A DNA stretch of 64,000 nucleotides. It comes from Streptomyces sp. NBC_01353. Its GTDB lineage: Bacteria; Actinomycetota; Actinomycetes; Streptomycetales; Streptomycetaceae. The stretch's first letter is position 1. Each line of letters opens with the position of its first letter. Positions 33,321-41,073 of the stretch are shown here, piece by piece. Position numbers and translations under genes: made by a program. The notes under the pieces were generated by a model. It did no database searches and was not told the DNA's origin. It saw only the letters and a list, made by a program, of their open reading frames with translations. Location: the NCBI RefSeq assembly GCF_036237275.1, contig NZ_CP108352.1, positions 3,038,001 through 3,102,000 of the forward strand, in the 5' to 3' direction.

Positions 33321-34796
33321 CTACTTCTGCGGCTGTACGGGGATGTCGAGCACGACCTTGGTCCCGCGCTCCGCACCCGGCTGCATGTCGAACGTGCCGC
33401 CCAACTCCCCCTCGACCAGGGTCCGCACGATCTGCAGACCGAGGTTGCCGGCGCGCTGCGGGTCGAAGCCCTCGGGCAGACCGCGGCCGTCGTCCCGGAC
33501 GGTGATCAGCAGTCGGGCGTCGGCGCGGGGTTCGCCGCGGACGGCCGTGACCTCGACCGTGCCCTGCTCCCCCGGCGCGAAGGCGTGCTCCAGGGCGTTC
33601 TGCAGCACTTCGGTGAGGACCATGGACAGCGGGGTGGCCACCTCGGCGTCGAGGATGCCGAAGCGGCCGTTACGCCGGCAGGTCACCTTGCCCGGCGAGA
33701 TTTCGGCCACCATCGCGATCACCCGGTCGGCGATCTCGTCGAACTCCACCCGCTCGTCCAGGTTCTGGGAGAGCGTCTCGTGCACGATGGCGATCGAACC
33801 GACCCTGCGCACGGCCTCGTTGAGAGCCTCGCGTCCGCGGTCGGAGTCCATCCGGCGCGCCTGGAGGCGCAGCAGCGCGGCCACCGTCTGGAGGTTGTTC
33901 TTCACCCGGTGGTGGATCTCCCGGATGGTCGCGTCCTTGGTGATCAACTCGCGCTCGCGGCGACGCAGTTCGGTGACGTCCCGCAGCAGTACGAGCGAAC
34001 CGATGCGGGTGCCCTTGGGCTTGAGCGGGATCGCCCGCAGCTGGATCACACCGCCGTTGCCCTCGACCTCGGCCTCGCGGGGGGCGTAGCCGGAGGCCAG
34101 TTTGACCAGGGCCTCGTCGACGGGGCCGCGGGACGGGGCGAGTTCGGCGGTGATCTGGCCGAGGTGCTGACCGACGAGGTCGGCGGCGAGGCCGAGCCGG
34201 TGGTACGCGGAGAGGGCGTTGGGCGAGGCGTACTGGACGATGCCGTCGGCGTCGAGCCGGATCAGGCCGTCGCCGGCGCGCGGCGAGGCGTCCATGTCGA
34301 CCGCTTCGCCGGGGAAGGGGAAGCTGCCGGCGGCGATCATCTGGGCCAGGTCCGAGGCGGACTGGAGGTAGGTGAGCTCCAGCCGGGACGGGGTCCGCAC
34401 GGTGAGCAGATTGGTGTTGCGGGCGATGACGCCGAGGACGCGGCCCTCGCGGCGTACGGGGATGGACTCGACCCGTACCGGGACCTCCTCGCGCCACTCG
34501 GGGTCGCCCTCGCGCACGATCCGGCCCTCGTCGAGGGCGGCGTCGAGGAGCGGGCGGCGGCCGCGCGGGACGAGGTGGCCGACCATGTCGTCCTGGTAGG
34601 AGGTGGGGCCGGTGTTGGGCCGCATCTGGGCGACGGAGACGTACCGCGTGCCGTCGAGGGTGGGAACCCAGAGCACGAGGTCCGCGAAGGAGAGGTCGGA
34701 GAGCAGCTGCCACTCCGAGACCAGCAGGTGGAGCCACTCGAGGTCGGACTCACTCAGAGCGGTGTGCTGGCGGACGAGGTCGTTCATGGAGGGCAC
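33321..34796 (-). CDS. PdtaS-like sensor histidine kinase
   Basis: 491 aa. TACGCT lies 7 nt before GTG 34796, supporting a leaderless start there. The N-terminal half is a GAF-like sensory domain (PTLDGTRYVSVAQMRPNTGPT), then a PAS domain (about 170-275: IRLDADGIVQYASPNALSAYHRLG). The HisKA_2 motif EIHHRVKNNLQTVAALLRLQ holds the phospho-acceptor His (about residue 296), and HATPase motifs DNALE-like ALEHAF and DDGRGLPEGF follow. No membrane segments, so it is a cytoplasmic kinase. In actinobacteria such kinases pair with an ANTAR response regulator encoded elsewhere. Confidence 0.92.
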   Translation of the reverse strand: MPSMNDLVRQHTALSESDLEWLHLLVSEWQLLSDLSFADLVLWVPTLDGTRYVSVAQMRPNTGPTSYQDDMVGHLVPRGRRPLLDAALDEGRIVREGDPEWREEVPVRVESIPVRREGRVLGVIARNTNLLTVRTPSRLELTYLQSASDLAQMIAAGSFPFPGEAVDMDASPRAGDGLIRLDADGIVQYASPNALSAYHRLGLAADLVGQHLGQITAELAPSRGPVDEALVKLASGYAPREAEVEGNGGVIQLRAIPLKPKGTRIGSLVLLRDVTELRRRERELITKDATIREIHHRVKNNLQTVAALLRLQARRMDSDRGREALNEAVRRVGSIAIVHETLSQNLDERVEFDEIADRVIAMVAEISPGKVTCRRNGRFGILDAEVATPLSMVLTEVLQNALEHAFAPGEQGTVEVTAVRGEPRADARLLITVRDDGRGLPEGFDPQRAGNLGLQIVRTLVEGELGGTFDMQPGAERGTKVVLDIPVQPQK

Positions 34797-34904
34797 AGGT
34801 GCGAGCGTACCTGCGGAATTGAGACGCGATGAACCTGGATCTCCCGGCGTTCGTGTTGGAGGATGGGCCGGGAAACACCGTGTCCATGTGGATGGACAGA
34901 CGAG

Positions 34905-34920
34905 AATGGTCTAGTCCACA
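34905..34920 (+). promoter_or_regulatory. Orphan dre-like DasR operator
   Basis: AATGGTCTAGTCCACA differs at one position from the TGGTCTAGACCA core of the DasR site. It ends one base before the ATG of a 26-codon open frame, so binding would block initiation there. Confidence 0.6.
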
Positions 34921-35001
34921 ATGGCAGGGCACCATTACATGAAGACCTCCGCCCTCCCCGCACAGGAGGGTGGACGAGGTACCCGGCGCTCTCTGCCCTG
35001 A
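34921..35001 (+). CDS. 26-aa open frame under a dre site, possibly a gene remnant
   Basis: ATG directly follows the dre-like site. The peptide begins MAGHHYMKTSALPAQEG and stops after 26 residues. No family is recognised. It could be a real small protein, a leader peptide, or the 5' end of a deleted DasR-controlled gene. Confidence 0.3.
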   Translation: MAGHHYMKTSALPAQEGGRGTRRSLP

Positions 35002-35140
35002 CTGCGCCGAGACCTCCCATACGGCCGAGGGACCGCACACCCCCGGCCGGGCAACTCCGGGCTGCGGTGCCGGACGGGTTGAGGGTCCCGTCGGGCGCCG
35101 TAGCCCGCGGGTGTTTCCTGGGCCCGATCGGCCCCTCGCT

Positions 35141-35752
35141 TCAGTTCTGCGCCGGCGCCGGCGCCGGCCACGCCAGCATCGCCGCCTCCGCCACCGCCTC
35201 CAGCTCCGCCCTGGTCGCACCGTCCCTGGACTGCTGGGACATGCCCTGGATGACCGCTCCGTACAGCCGGGCGAGCGCGCACGCGTCGGTGTCCGCCGGG
35301 AGCTCGCCCGCGTCGACGCCCTGCCGGATCCGGGCCTCGAAGGACGCCAGATTGCTGTTGCGCCGCTCGCGCAGGGCCTGCTCGACCTCCGGGGTCGAGC
35401 AGTTGATCGCCGCGGAGATCATCAGGCAGCCGCGCGGATGGGACGGGTCGGTGAAGACGTCCGCCGCCTCCACGAGCATCCGGCCGAACGCCCCGCGCGC
35501 CGTCGACTCCTCCTCGAACGCCAGGCCGCCGTACGCGCCGTAACTGACGGCGTACGCCTGCACGACCTCCTCGAACAGGGCCTTCTTGTCGCCGAAGGCC
35601 GCGTAGAGGCTGGGCGCGCTGATGCCCATGGCGCGGGTGAGGTCGGAGACGGAGGTGGTCTCGTACCCGTGCTCCCAGAACGCCATCGTGGCCTGCTCCA
35701 GCGCCGTGAGGCGGTCGAAGGAGCGGGGTCGGCCGCGCTGCTTGGTCGTCAT
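35141..35752 (-). CDS. TetR family repressor
   Basis: 203 aa from ATG 35752: a near-perfect -10 TAGAAT lies 7 nt upstream, so the start is likely leaderless and the ATG at 35761 is within the promoter. KQRGRPRSFDRLTALEQATMAFWEHGYETTSVSDLTRAMGISAPSLYAAFGDKKALF is the DNA-binding domain; this resembles the TetR subgroup with a C-terminal Cys-containing sensor (CLMISAAINCST). It is divergent from an SDR gene, and two operator-like dyads lie between them. Confidence 0.88.
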   Translation of the reverse strand: MTTKQRGRPRSFDRLTALEQATMAFWEHGYETTSVSDLTRAMGISAPSLYAAFGDKKALFEEVVQAYAVSYGAYGGLAFEEESTARGAFGRMLVEAADVFTDPSHPRGCLMISAAINCSTPEVEQALRERRNSNLASFEARIRQGVDAGELPADTDACALARLYGAVIQGMSQQSRDGATRAELEAVAEAAMLAWPAPAPAQN

Positions 35753-35764
35753 GGGACACATTCT

Positions 35765-35815
35765 ATAGCGGCCGTTACGGAACGGTGGTACGGTTGTTTC
35801 TGTAACGACCGCTAT
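35765..35815. promoter_or_regulatory. Paired TetR operators between tetR and SDR genes
   Basis: TAGCGGCCGTTA (35766-35777) and TAACGACCGCTA (35803-35814) are near-palindromes and inverted copies of each other; extended arms share about 17 bases. The first abuts the tetR -10; the second overlaps the SDR promoter region. Binding here would shut both genes. Confidence 0.7.
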
Positions 35816-35835
35816 GAAAGTGAGGGGGGCGTCCG

Positions 35836-36588
35836 ATGGGTGCGCTCAAGGGGAAGACGGCACTGGTCACGGGCGGCAGCCGGGGCATCGGGCGGGGTAT
35901 CGCGGAGCGGCTCGGCCGGGACGGCGCGCGGGTGGCAGTGCACTACGGGGCCAACGAGGCGGCGGCGAAGGAGACGGTCGCGGCGATCGAGGCAGCCGGC
36001 GGCGAGGCGTTCGCGATCGGCCAGGAGCTGGGGCTGCCGGGGGACGCGGAGGCGCTGTGGGAGCGGTTCGACGCCCACGCGGACGGGCTCGACATCCTGG
36101 TCAACAATGCGGGGATCGGGGCCTCGCGGCCGTTCACGACGATCGACGAGGCGGAGTACGACCGGCTCTTCGCGGTGAACACGAAGGCCCCGTTCTTCCT
36201 GGCGCAGCGGGGTGCCGAGCGGCTGCGTGACGGAGGCCGGGTCATCAACATCTCCACCGGGCTGAGCCACGCCGCGATGATGCCGGAACTGATCGCGTAC
36301 GCGATGTCCAAGAGCGCCCTGGACACCTTCACCCGCTATCTCTCCAAGGTGCTGGGCGCGCGGGACATCACGGTGAACGCGGTGGCGCCGGGGATCGTGG
36401 ACACGGACGTCAACGCGGACTGGCTGCGGGGGAACGAAGAGGCGTGGGCGGGCGCGGCGGCGCTGTCGGCGCTCGGGAAGGTCGGCACACCCGCGGACAT
36501 AGCCGACGTGGTGGCCTTCCTGGCCTCGCACGACGGGCGCTGGGTGACGGGTCAGTGGATCGACGCCACGGGAGGGTCGATCGCCTGA
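35836..36588 (+). CDS. Short-chain dehydrogenase/reductase
   Basis: 250 aa, ATG with GAGGGG upstream. TGGSRGIGRGIA (12-23) binds NAD(P); NNAGIGASRPF, Ser in NISTGLSH, and the catalytic YAMSKSALDTF are intact, with the C-terminal signature WIDATGGSIA. It is a classical 3-oxoacyl-reductase-like SDR. It is divergent from and probably repressed by the adjacent TetR protein; its inducer is probably an oxidant or electrophile, but that is a guess. Confidence 0.9.
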   Translation: MGALKGKTALVTGGSRGIGRGIAERLGRDGARVAVHYGANEAAAKETVAAIEAAGGEAFAIGQELGLPGDAEALWERFDAHADGLDILVNNAGIGASRPFTTIDEAEYDRLFAVNTKAPFFLAQRGAERLRDGGRVINISTGLSHAAMMPELIAYAMSKSALDTFTRYLSKVLGARDITVNAVAPGIVDTDVNADWLRGNEEAWAGAAALSALGKVGTPADIADVVAFLASHDGRWVTGQWIDATGGSIA

Positions 36589-36704
36589 CGGGGGCTGGTG
36601 CTCCGGTGGCTGCTCGGGCCTCGCCGTTCGACGATGGGGAGGGTCCCGTCCGTCGGCTGGAAGGGCCTGAGCGGACGGCCTCGGCTCTGCTAGATTGAGC
36701 TTTG

Positions 36705-36720
36705 ATTGGTCTATACCACC
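36705..36720 (+). promoter_or_regulatory. dre site (DasR operator) of nagB
   Basis: ATTGGTCTATACCACC contains TGGT and ACCA arms of the DasR-responsive element, 41 bp before the nagB start. The nagB-dasR link matches the known DasR regulon in S. coelicolor. Confidence 0.85.
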
Positions 36721-36760
36721 AGGCCCCTCACCAGCCCCTCACCAGATCGGCAGGCAAAGC

Positions 36761-37546
36761 GTGGAAGTTGTCATCGTCCCGGACGCCACGGCAGGCGGAG
36801 AGCTCATCGCGGACGGCATCGCCGGCCTTCTGCGTCGCAAGCCCGACGCCCTGCTCGGCGTTGCCACGGGTTCGACTCCGCTGCCCATCTACGAGGCCTT
36901 GATCGCCCAGGTCAAGGCCGGTTCCGTGGACGCCTCGCGCGCCCGGATCGCTCAGCTGGACGAGTACGTCGGACTGCCCACCGGGCACCCGGAGTCGTAC
37001 CGCTCCACCGTGCTGCGCCAGGTCGTGGAGCCGCTCGGGCTCTCCCAGGAGGCCTTCATGGGGCCCGACGGTGCGGCGGAGGACGTCCAGGCGGCCTGCG
37101 AGGCCTACGACCAGGCGCTGCGCGACGCCGGCGGTGTGGACCTGCAGATCCTCGGCATCGGGACCGACGGGCACATCGGCTTCAACGAGCCGTGCTCCTC
37201 GCTCGCCTCACGGACGCGGATCAAGACGCTCACCGAGCAGACCCGGGTCGACAACGCGCGCTTCTTCGACAACGACATCGAGCAGGTGCCGCACCACGTC
37301 ATCACCCAGGGCATCGGCACCATCCTGGAGGCCCGCCACCTGGTCCTCCTGGCCACCGGCGAGGGCAAGGCCGACGCCGTGGCCCAGACCGTCGAGGGCC
37401 CGGTCGCCGCGCTCGTACCGGCCTCGGCGCTGCAGCTGCACCCGCACGCCACGGTCGTCGTGGACGAGGCCGCCGCGTCCAAGCTGAAGCTCGCGGACTA
37501 CTTCCGCCACACCTTCGCCAACAAGCCCTCCTGGCAGGGCATCTAG
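36761..37546 (+). CDS. nagB: Glucosamine-6-phosphate deaminase
   Basis: 261 aa from GTG 36761; the earlier in-frame ATG at 36695 lies upstream of the dre operator and is rejected. LLGVATGSTPLPIYEAL is the phosphate loop, LDEYVGLP holds the catalytic Asp, GIGTDGHIGFNEPCSSL the active-site lid. It converts glucosamine-6-phosphate to fructose-6-phosphate and ammonia, the last step of N-acetylglucosamine use; glucosamine-6-P is also the ligand that releases DasR. Confidence 0.95.
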   Translation: MEVVIVPDATAGGELIADGIAGLLRRKPDALLGVATGSTPLPIYEALIAQVKAGSVDASRARIAQLDEYVGLPTGHPESYRSTVLRQVVEPLGLSQEAFMGPDGAAEDVQAACEAYDQALRDAGGVDLQILGIGTDGHIGFNEPCSSLASRTRIKTLTEQTRVDNARFFDNDIEQVPHHVITQGIGTILEARHLVLLATGEGKADAVAQTVEGPVAALVPASALQLHPHATVVVDEAAASKLKLADYFRHTFANKPSWQGI

Positions 37547-37579
37547 GGGGTGTCCGGCGGGGCTTCGTCCCCACGGCGA

Positions 37580-37614
37580 AGGGGCCCGGCACCTGGTTCA
37601 GGTGCCGGGCCCCT
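37580..37614. terminator. Bidirectional terminator between nagB and dasD
   Basis: Perfect 16-base arms AGGGGCCCGGCACCTG and CAGGTGCCGGGCCCCT with a GTT loop. Confidence 0.9.
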
Positions 37615-37626
37615 CTCGTACCGGTC

Positions 37627-39141
37627 TCAGAGTCCGGCGATGGCCTCCGCCGCCGCCCGGCCGCAGACCCGTGCCGCGCCGTGCGTGGCGATGTGGAGGG
37701 CGCCGCGGGGCTCCGCCTCGTTCAGGCCCATCTCCACCACGACCGTGTCCGGCCGGGCTGCGAGGAGGGCGTCCAGGGCCTCGGTCATCCACGGGTGCCG
37801 GTGGGCGTCCCGTACGACCGCGACGATCCGTCGCTCCCCGGCGGCGGCGAGGACCGCGTCCACCGCGGGCCGGTCGTACGCGCCCGTCTCGGTGCCGGGC
37901 AGCAGCCGCTCCAGCTCCGCCGCGACACCCCACGGCGTCTCGTCACCGACCGCGATGTTGGCGACCGGAGTGAAGGCGGCGACATAGGGAGCGCCGGTCA
38001 TCGGGGTGTACGGCCGCTCCCCCGTCGTCCTCACGGCCCGGCGGGCGGCGACCAGCCCGATCTCGGTGCCGGGCGCGGTCCCCTCCTGCACTGCCGCGCC
38101 CGGCCCCGACACAGCCCCCCTGGCCCGGTGCGCCTGGGTCCAGGCCGCCAGGGCGCGTACACGCGCCGCGGCGTCGGCCAGCCGCTCCTCGGGCAGTTCA
38201 CCGGTTCGTACCGCGTCGACCAGCGCGTCGCGCAGTCGCAGTACGGTGTCCTCGTCGGCCAGCCCGCCGCCGACGCAGATGGCGTCGGCGCCCGCGGCGA
38301 TCGCGAGGACGGATCCACGCTCGATGCCGTACGTCGACGCGATGGCCTGCATCTCCATGCCATCGGTGACGATCAGCCCGTCGAAGCCCAGCTCCTTGCG
38401 CAGCAGACCGGTCAGGATCTGCGGGCTCAAGGTCGCCGGACGGTCCGGGTCGAGCGCGGAGAGCAGGATATGCGCGCTCATCACCGCTTTGGTACCCGCC
38501 GCGATCGCGGCGCGGAAAGGTACCAGCTCACGGGCGTGCAGTGTGTCCAGATCCACATCGATCCGGGGCATCGCGTGGTGGGAGTCCACGTTGGTGTCGC
38601 CATGCCCGGGGAAGTGCTTGGTGCAGGCGGCGACGCCGACGGCCTGGAGGCCTTCGACGTACGCCACGGTGTGCCGGGCGACCAGTTCGGGGCCGGGGCC
38701 GAAGGACCGGACGCCGATGACCGGGTTGTCGGCGTTGGAGTTCACGTCGGCCGAGGGCGCCCAGTTGAGGTCGACCCCGCACGCGGCGAGCCGGCGGCCG
38801 AGCTCCTCGGCCACGGCGCGGGTGAGGTCCACGTCGTCGACGGAGCCCAGGGCGTAGTTGCCGGGGAAGGAGGAGCCGTTCCGCACCTCCAGGCGGGTGA
38901 CGTCCCCGCCCTCCTCGTCTATGGCGACGAGGACGTCGTCACGCTCGGCCCGCAGCTGTGCGGTGAGCAGGGCGAGCTGCTCGGGGGAGGCGATGTTCCG
39001 GCCGAACAGGCCGACGGAGGAGAGCCCCTCGCCGATCCTGCGGAGCAGCCAGTCGGGCGCCGTCGTGCCGACGAAGCCGGGCTGGAGGACGGTGAGCGCG
39101 TCGCGGGTCAGGGTGTCCGAGGCGCGTACGAGTGTGGTCAT
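37627..39141 (-). CDS. dasD: GH3 beta-N-acetylhexosaminidase (DasD)
   Basis: 504 aa. GH3 catalytic barrel with the NagZ-type motif KHFPGHGDTNVDSHH and the nucleophile Asp in GLIVTDGMEM. The C-terminal 170 residues form a second alpha/beta domain. No signal peptide, so it is cytoplasmic and likely hydrolyses imported chitobiose to N-acetylglucosamine. Its start follows the dasC stop by 9 bp, placing it in the das operon. Confidence 0.9.
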   Translation of the reverse strand: MTTLVRASDTLTRDALTVLQPGFVGTTAPDWLLRRIGEGLSSVGLFGRNIASPEQLALLTAQLRAERDDVLVAIDEEGGDVTRLEVRNGSSFPGNYALGSVDDVDLTRAVAEELGRRLAACGVDLNWAPSADVNSNADNPVIGVRSFGPGPELVARHTVAYVEGLQAVGVAACTKHFPGHGDTNVDSHHAMPRIDVDLDTLHARELVPFRAAIAAGTKAVMSAHILLSALDPDRPATLSPQILTGLLRKELGFDGLIVTDGMEMQAIASTYGIERGSVLAIAAGADAICVGGGLADEDTVLRLRDALVDAVRTGELPEERLADAAARVRALAAWTQAHRARGAVSGPGAAVQEGTAPGTEIGLVAARRAVRTTGERPYTPMTGAPYVAAFTPVANIAVGDETPWGVAAELERLLPGTETGAYDRPAVDAVLAAAGERRIVAVVRDAHRHPWMTEALDALLAARPDTVVVEMGLNEAEPRGALHIATHGAARVCGRAAAEAIAGL

Positions 39142-39150
39142 GGGGCGGCG

Positions 39151-40005
39151 TTATCCCTTCACCGCGCCGGCCGTCAGGCCGGCGGCCATCTTGCGCTGGA
39201 CGAGGAGGAAGAGGATCACGATGGGGACGGCCATCATGGTGGAGCCCGCCATCATCGGGGCGTACTCCGTGCCGTTCTTCGTGATGAAGTTGGAGAGCCA
39301 GACGGTGGCCGTCTGGTTCTGCTGGCTCATCAGCATCAGCGCGTACAGGTACTCGTTCCACGCCTGGATGAAGCCGTAGACGGAAGTGGCGACCATGCCC
39401 GGGGCGAGCAGCGGGAAGACGACCCGGATGAAGGCGCCGGTGCGGGTGCAGCCGTCGACCTGGGCCGCCTCCTCCAGCTCCTTGGGGATGTTGACGATGA
39501 ATCCGCGCAGCGTCCACACCGTGAAGGGGAGGATGAAGGTCAGGTAGGTGATGATCAGGCCGGTGAGCCTGTCGTACTGGCCGAGGTCGTTGAGCATGAG
39601 GAAGACCGGGATGATCATCGCGACCAGCGGGACCATCTGGACCGCCAGGATGCCGACGATCACGATCTTGCGGCCGCGGAAGGCGAACCGGGAGATGGCG
39701 AGGGCGGCCAGCATGCCGACGACGATGCCGATCAGGACGACGGCGGAGGAGACGATCAGGCTGCGTCCGACGGGTCCCCAGAAGTCCGCGATCTCCAGCG
39801 CGCGCTTGAAGTTCTCGAGCGTGAAGGTCGAGGGGAAGAAGTGCGGGTCGGGGTCGATGGCGTCCTTGGCCGGCTTGAACGCCGTGTTCAGCATCCAGTA
39901 GACCGGGAAGCCGACCGTCGCGACGACGAAGAGCCCGATGAGGTTCCAGCCGAGCTTGGACTTGCGGCGGCGGGTGACGGCGGGGGCCGCGGTGGTCGTG
40001 GTCAC
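39151..40005 (-). CDS. dasC: Chitobiose ABC transporter permease DasC
   Basis: 284 aa from GTG 40005, overlapping the dasB stop as GTGA; the longer open frame above it is a shadow of dasB. Six membrane segments (LIGLFVVATVGFPVYWML onward) and the ATPase-contact loop EEAAQVDGCTRTGAFIRVVFPLLAPG identify a carbohydrate permease of the MalG type. It forms the channel with DasB; the shared ATPase MsiK is encoded elsewhere. Confidence 0.93.
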   Translation of the reverse strand: MTTTTAAPAVTRRRKSKLGWNLIGLFVVATVGFPVYWMLNTAFKPAKDAIDPDPHFFPSTFTLENFKRALEIADFWGPVGRSLIVSSAVVLIGIVVGMLAALAISRFAFRGRKIVIVGILAVQMVPLVAMIIPVFLMLNDLGQYDRLTGLIITYLTFILPFTVWTLRGFIVNIPKELEEAAQVDGCTRTGAFIRVVFPLLAPGMVATSVYGFIQAWNEYLYALMLMSQQNQTATVWLSNFITKNGTEYAPMMAGSTMMAVPIVILFLLVQRKMAAGLTAGAVKG

Positions 40006-40994
40006 TCCACCTCTCCGATCTTGAGCATCTGACGCATGTACACGGCGACCACTCCGAGCAGCAGGACGACCGTGACGAGCGCGATCGCGGAGCCGGTGCC
40101 GTAGTCGTTGACGACGAACGCCTTGTCGAACGAGTACGTGGTGAGCAGCTGGAACTCGGCCTCGGGGTGGCCGTTGCGCATCACGTAGACCTGCGGGAAG
40201 ACACCCATGTCCCAGATCACCGAGAGGGTCGTCAGCATGACGATGATCGGCTTGAGGATGGGCAGGGTGACGAAGCGGAAGACGCCCCAGGCTCCGGCGC
40301 CGTCGAGGCGGGCGGCCTCTTCGAGCTCCTTGGGGACCTGGGTGAGGCCGGCGCTCAGGGTGATGACGACGAAGGGCACGGCGCCCCAGACGACGAGCAG
40401 CATGATCACGGCGAGGCCCTGCGGCCCGCTGGCGAACCAGTTGTGGCCGATCATGTCGACGCCCGGCAGCCTGCTCAGCAGCCAATTGAGCACGCCGTAG
40501 TCGGCGTCGAAGAGCCACTTGAAGATGGCGGTGGCGACGATGATGGGCATGCCCCAGCTCGCCACGAGCGCGATGTTGATGAGGGCCTTGACCCAGCCGG
40601 AGACCTTCTGCAGCAGCAGCGCGATCATCATGCCGAGGACCATGGTGAGGACGACCGCGCCGACCGTGAAGATCACGGTGCGCAGGACGACGGTCCAGAA
40701 CTCGCTGTCGGCGAGGATCTTGGCGAAGTTGGAGAAGCCGGCCGACTCCGCCTCCTGGAAGCCCCAGAGCTGCGGCTGTCCGAAGTGCTGGAAGGAGAGG
40801 GTGACCAGGCGCACGAGCGGATAGCCGAGCACCAGGAGCAGGACGAGCAGGCATGGCGCGAGCAGGAGCCAGGGGACTCCGCCTCCGCCGTTGGTGGGCT
40901 TCTTCCCCGGCTTCGGGGCACCGGCCCCGGGGCCGGATGGTGGCGATTGCCGCACCGGCGGCACCTTCGCGGTGGTTGTGTCTGCGGCACTCAT
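40002..40994 (-). CDS. dasB: Chitobiose ABC transporter permease DasB
   Basis: 330 aa, ATG 40994 with GAGGAG upstream. A Pro/Gly-rich cytoplasmic start precedes six membrane segments (WLLLAPCLLVLLLVLGYPLV). EEAARLDGAGAWGVFRFVTLPILKP is the EAA loop. MalF-type sugar permease, partner of DasC. A strong hairpin separates it from dasA upstream. Confidence 0.93.
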   Translation of the reverse strand: MSAADTTTAKVPPVRQSPPSGPGAGAPKPGKKPTNGGGGVPWLLLAPCLLVLLLVLGYPLVRLVTLSFQHFGQPQLWGFQEAESAGFSNFAKILADSEFWTVVLRTVIFTVGAVVLTMVLGMMIALLLQKVSGWVKALINIALVASWGMPIIVATAIFKWLFDADYGVLNWLLSRLPGVDMIGHNWFASGPQGLAVIMLLVVWGAVPFVVITLSAGLTQVPKELEEAARLDGAGAWGVFRFVTLPILKPIIVMLTTLSVIWDMGVFPQVYVMRNGHPEAEFQLLTTYSFDKAFVVNDYGTGSAIALVTVVLLLGVVAVYMRQMLKIGEVE

Positions 40995-41030
40995 CCCGTG
41001 CTCCTCAGCGATCCCTCTCGTGGTACGGGA

Positions 41031-41067
41031 AGCAGGGCCCCGTCGTCGTGACCGACGGGGCCCTGCT
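41031..41067 (-). terminator. Hairpin between dasA and dasBC
   Basis: Perfect 15-base arms AGCAGGGCCCCGTCG and CGACGGGGCCCTGCT around TCGTGAC, 6 bp after the dasA stop. It probably stops or stabilises the dasA transcript so that the binding protein is made in excess. Confidence 0.85.
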
Positions 41068-41073
41068 CATAGG

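Larger units (their letters stand above)
34797..35140. other. 344-bp intergenic region between sensor kinase and tetR
   Basis: It holds the kinase -10 (TACGCT at 34804-34809 on the minus strand), a dre-like DasR site (34905-34920) and a tiny open frame at 34921. From 35002 to 35140 nothing convincing is seen. Confidence 0.6.

Noticed and set aside
36695-36760. Upstream ATG for nagB at 36695
   Set aside because: It would put the dre operator inside the coding region; GTG 36761 matches the family N-terminus.
36706-40032. 1108-aa plus-strand open frame across nagB and the das operon
   Set aside because: Composition artefact antisense or out of frame to recognisable genes.
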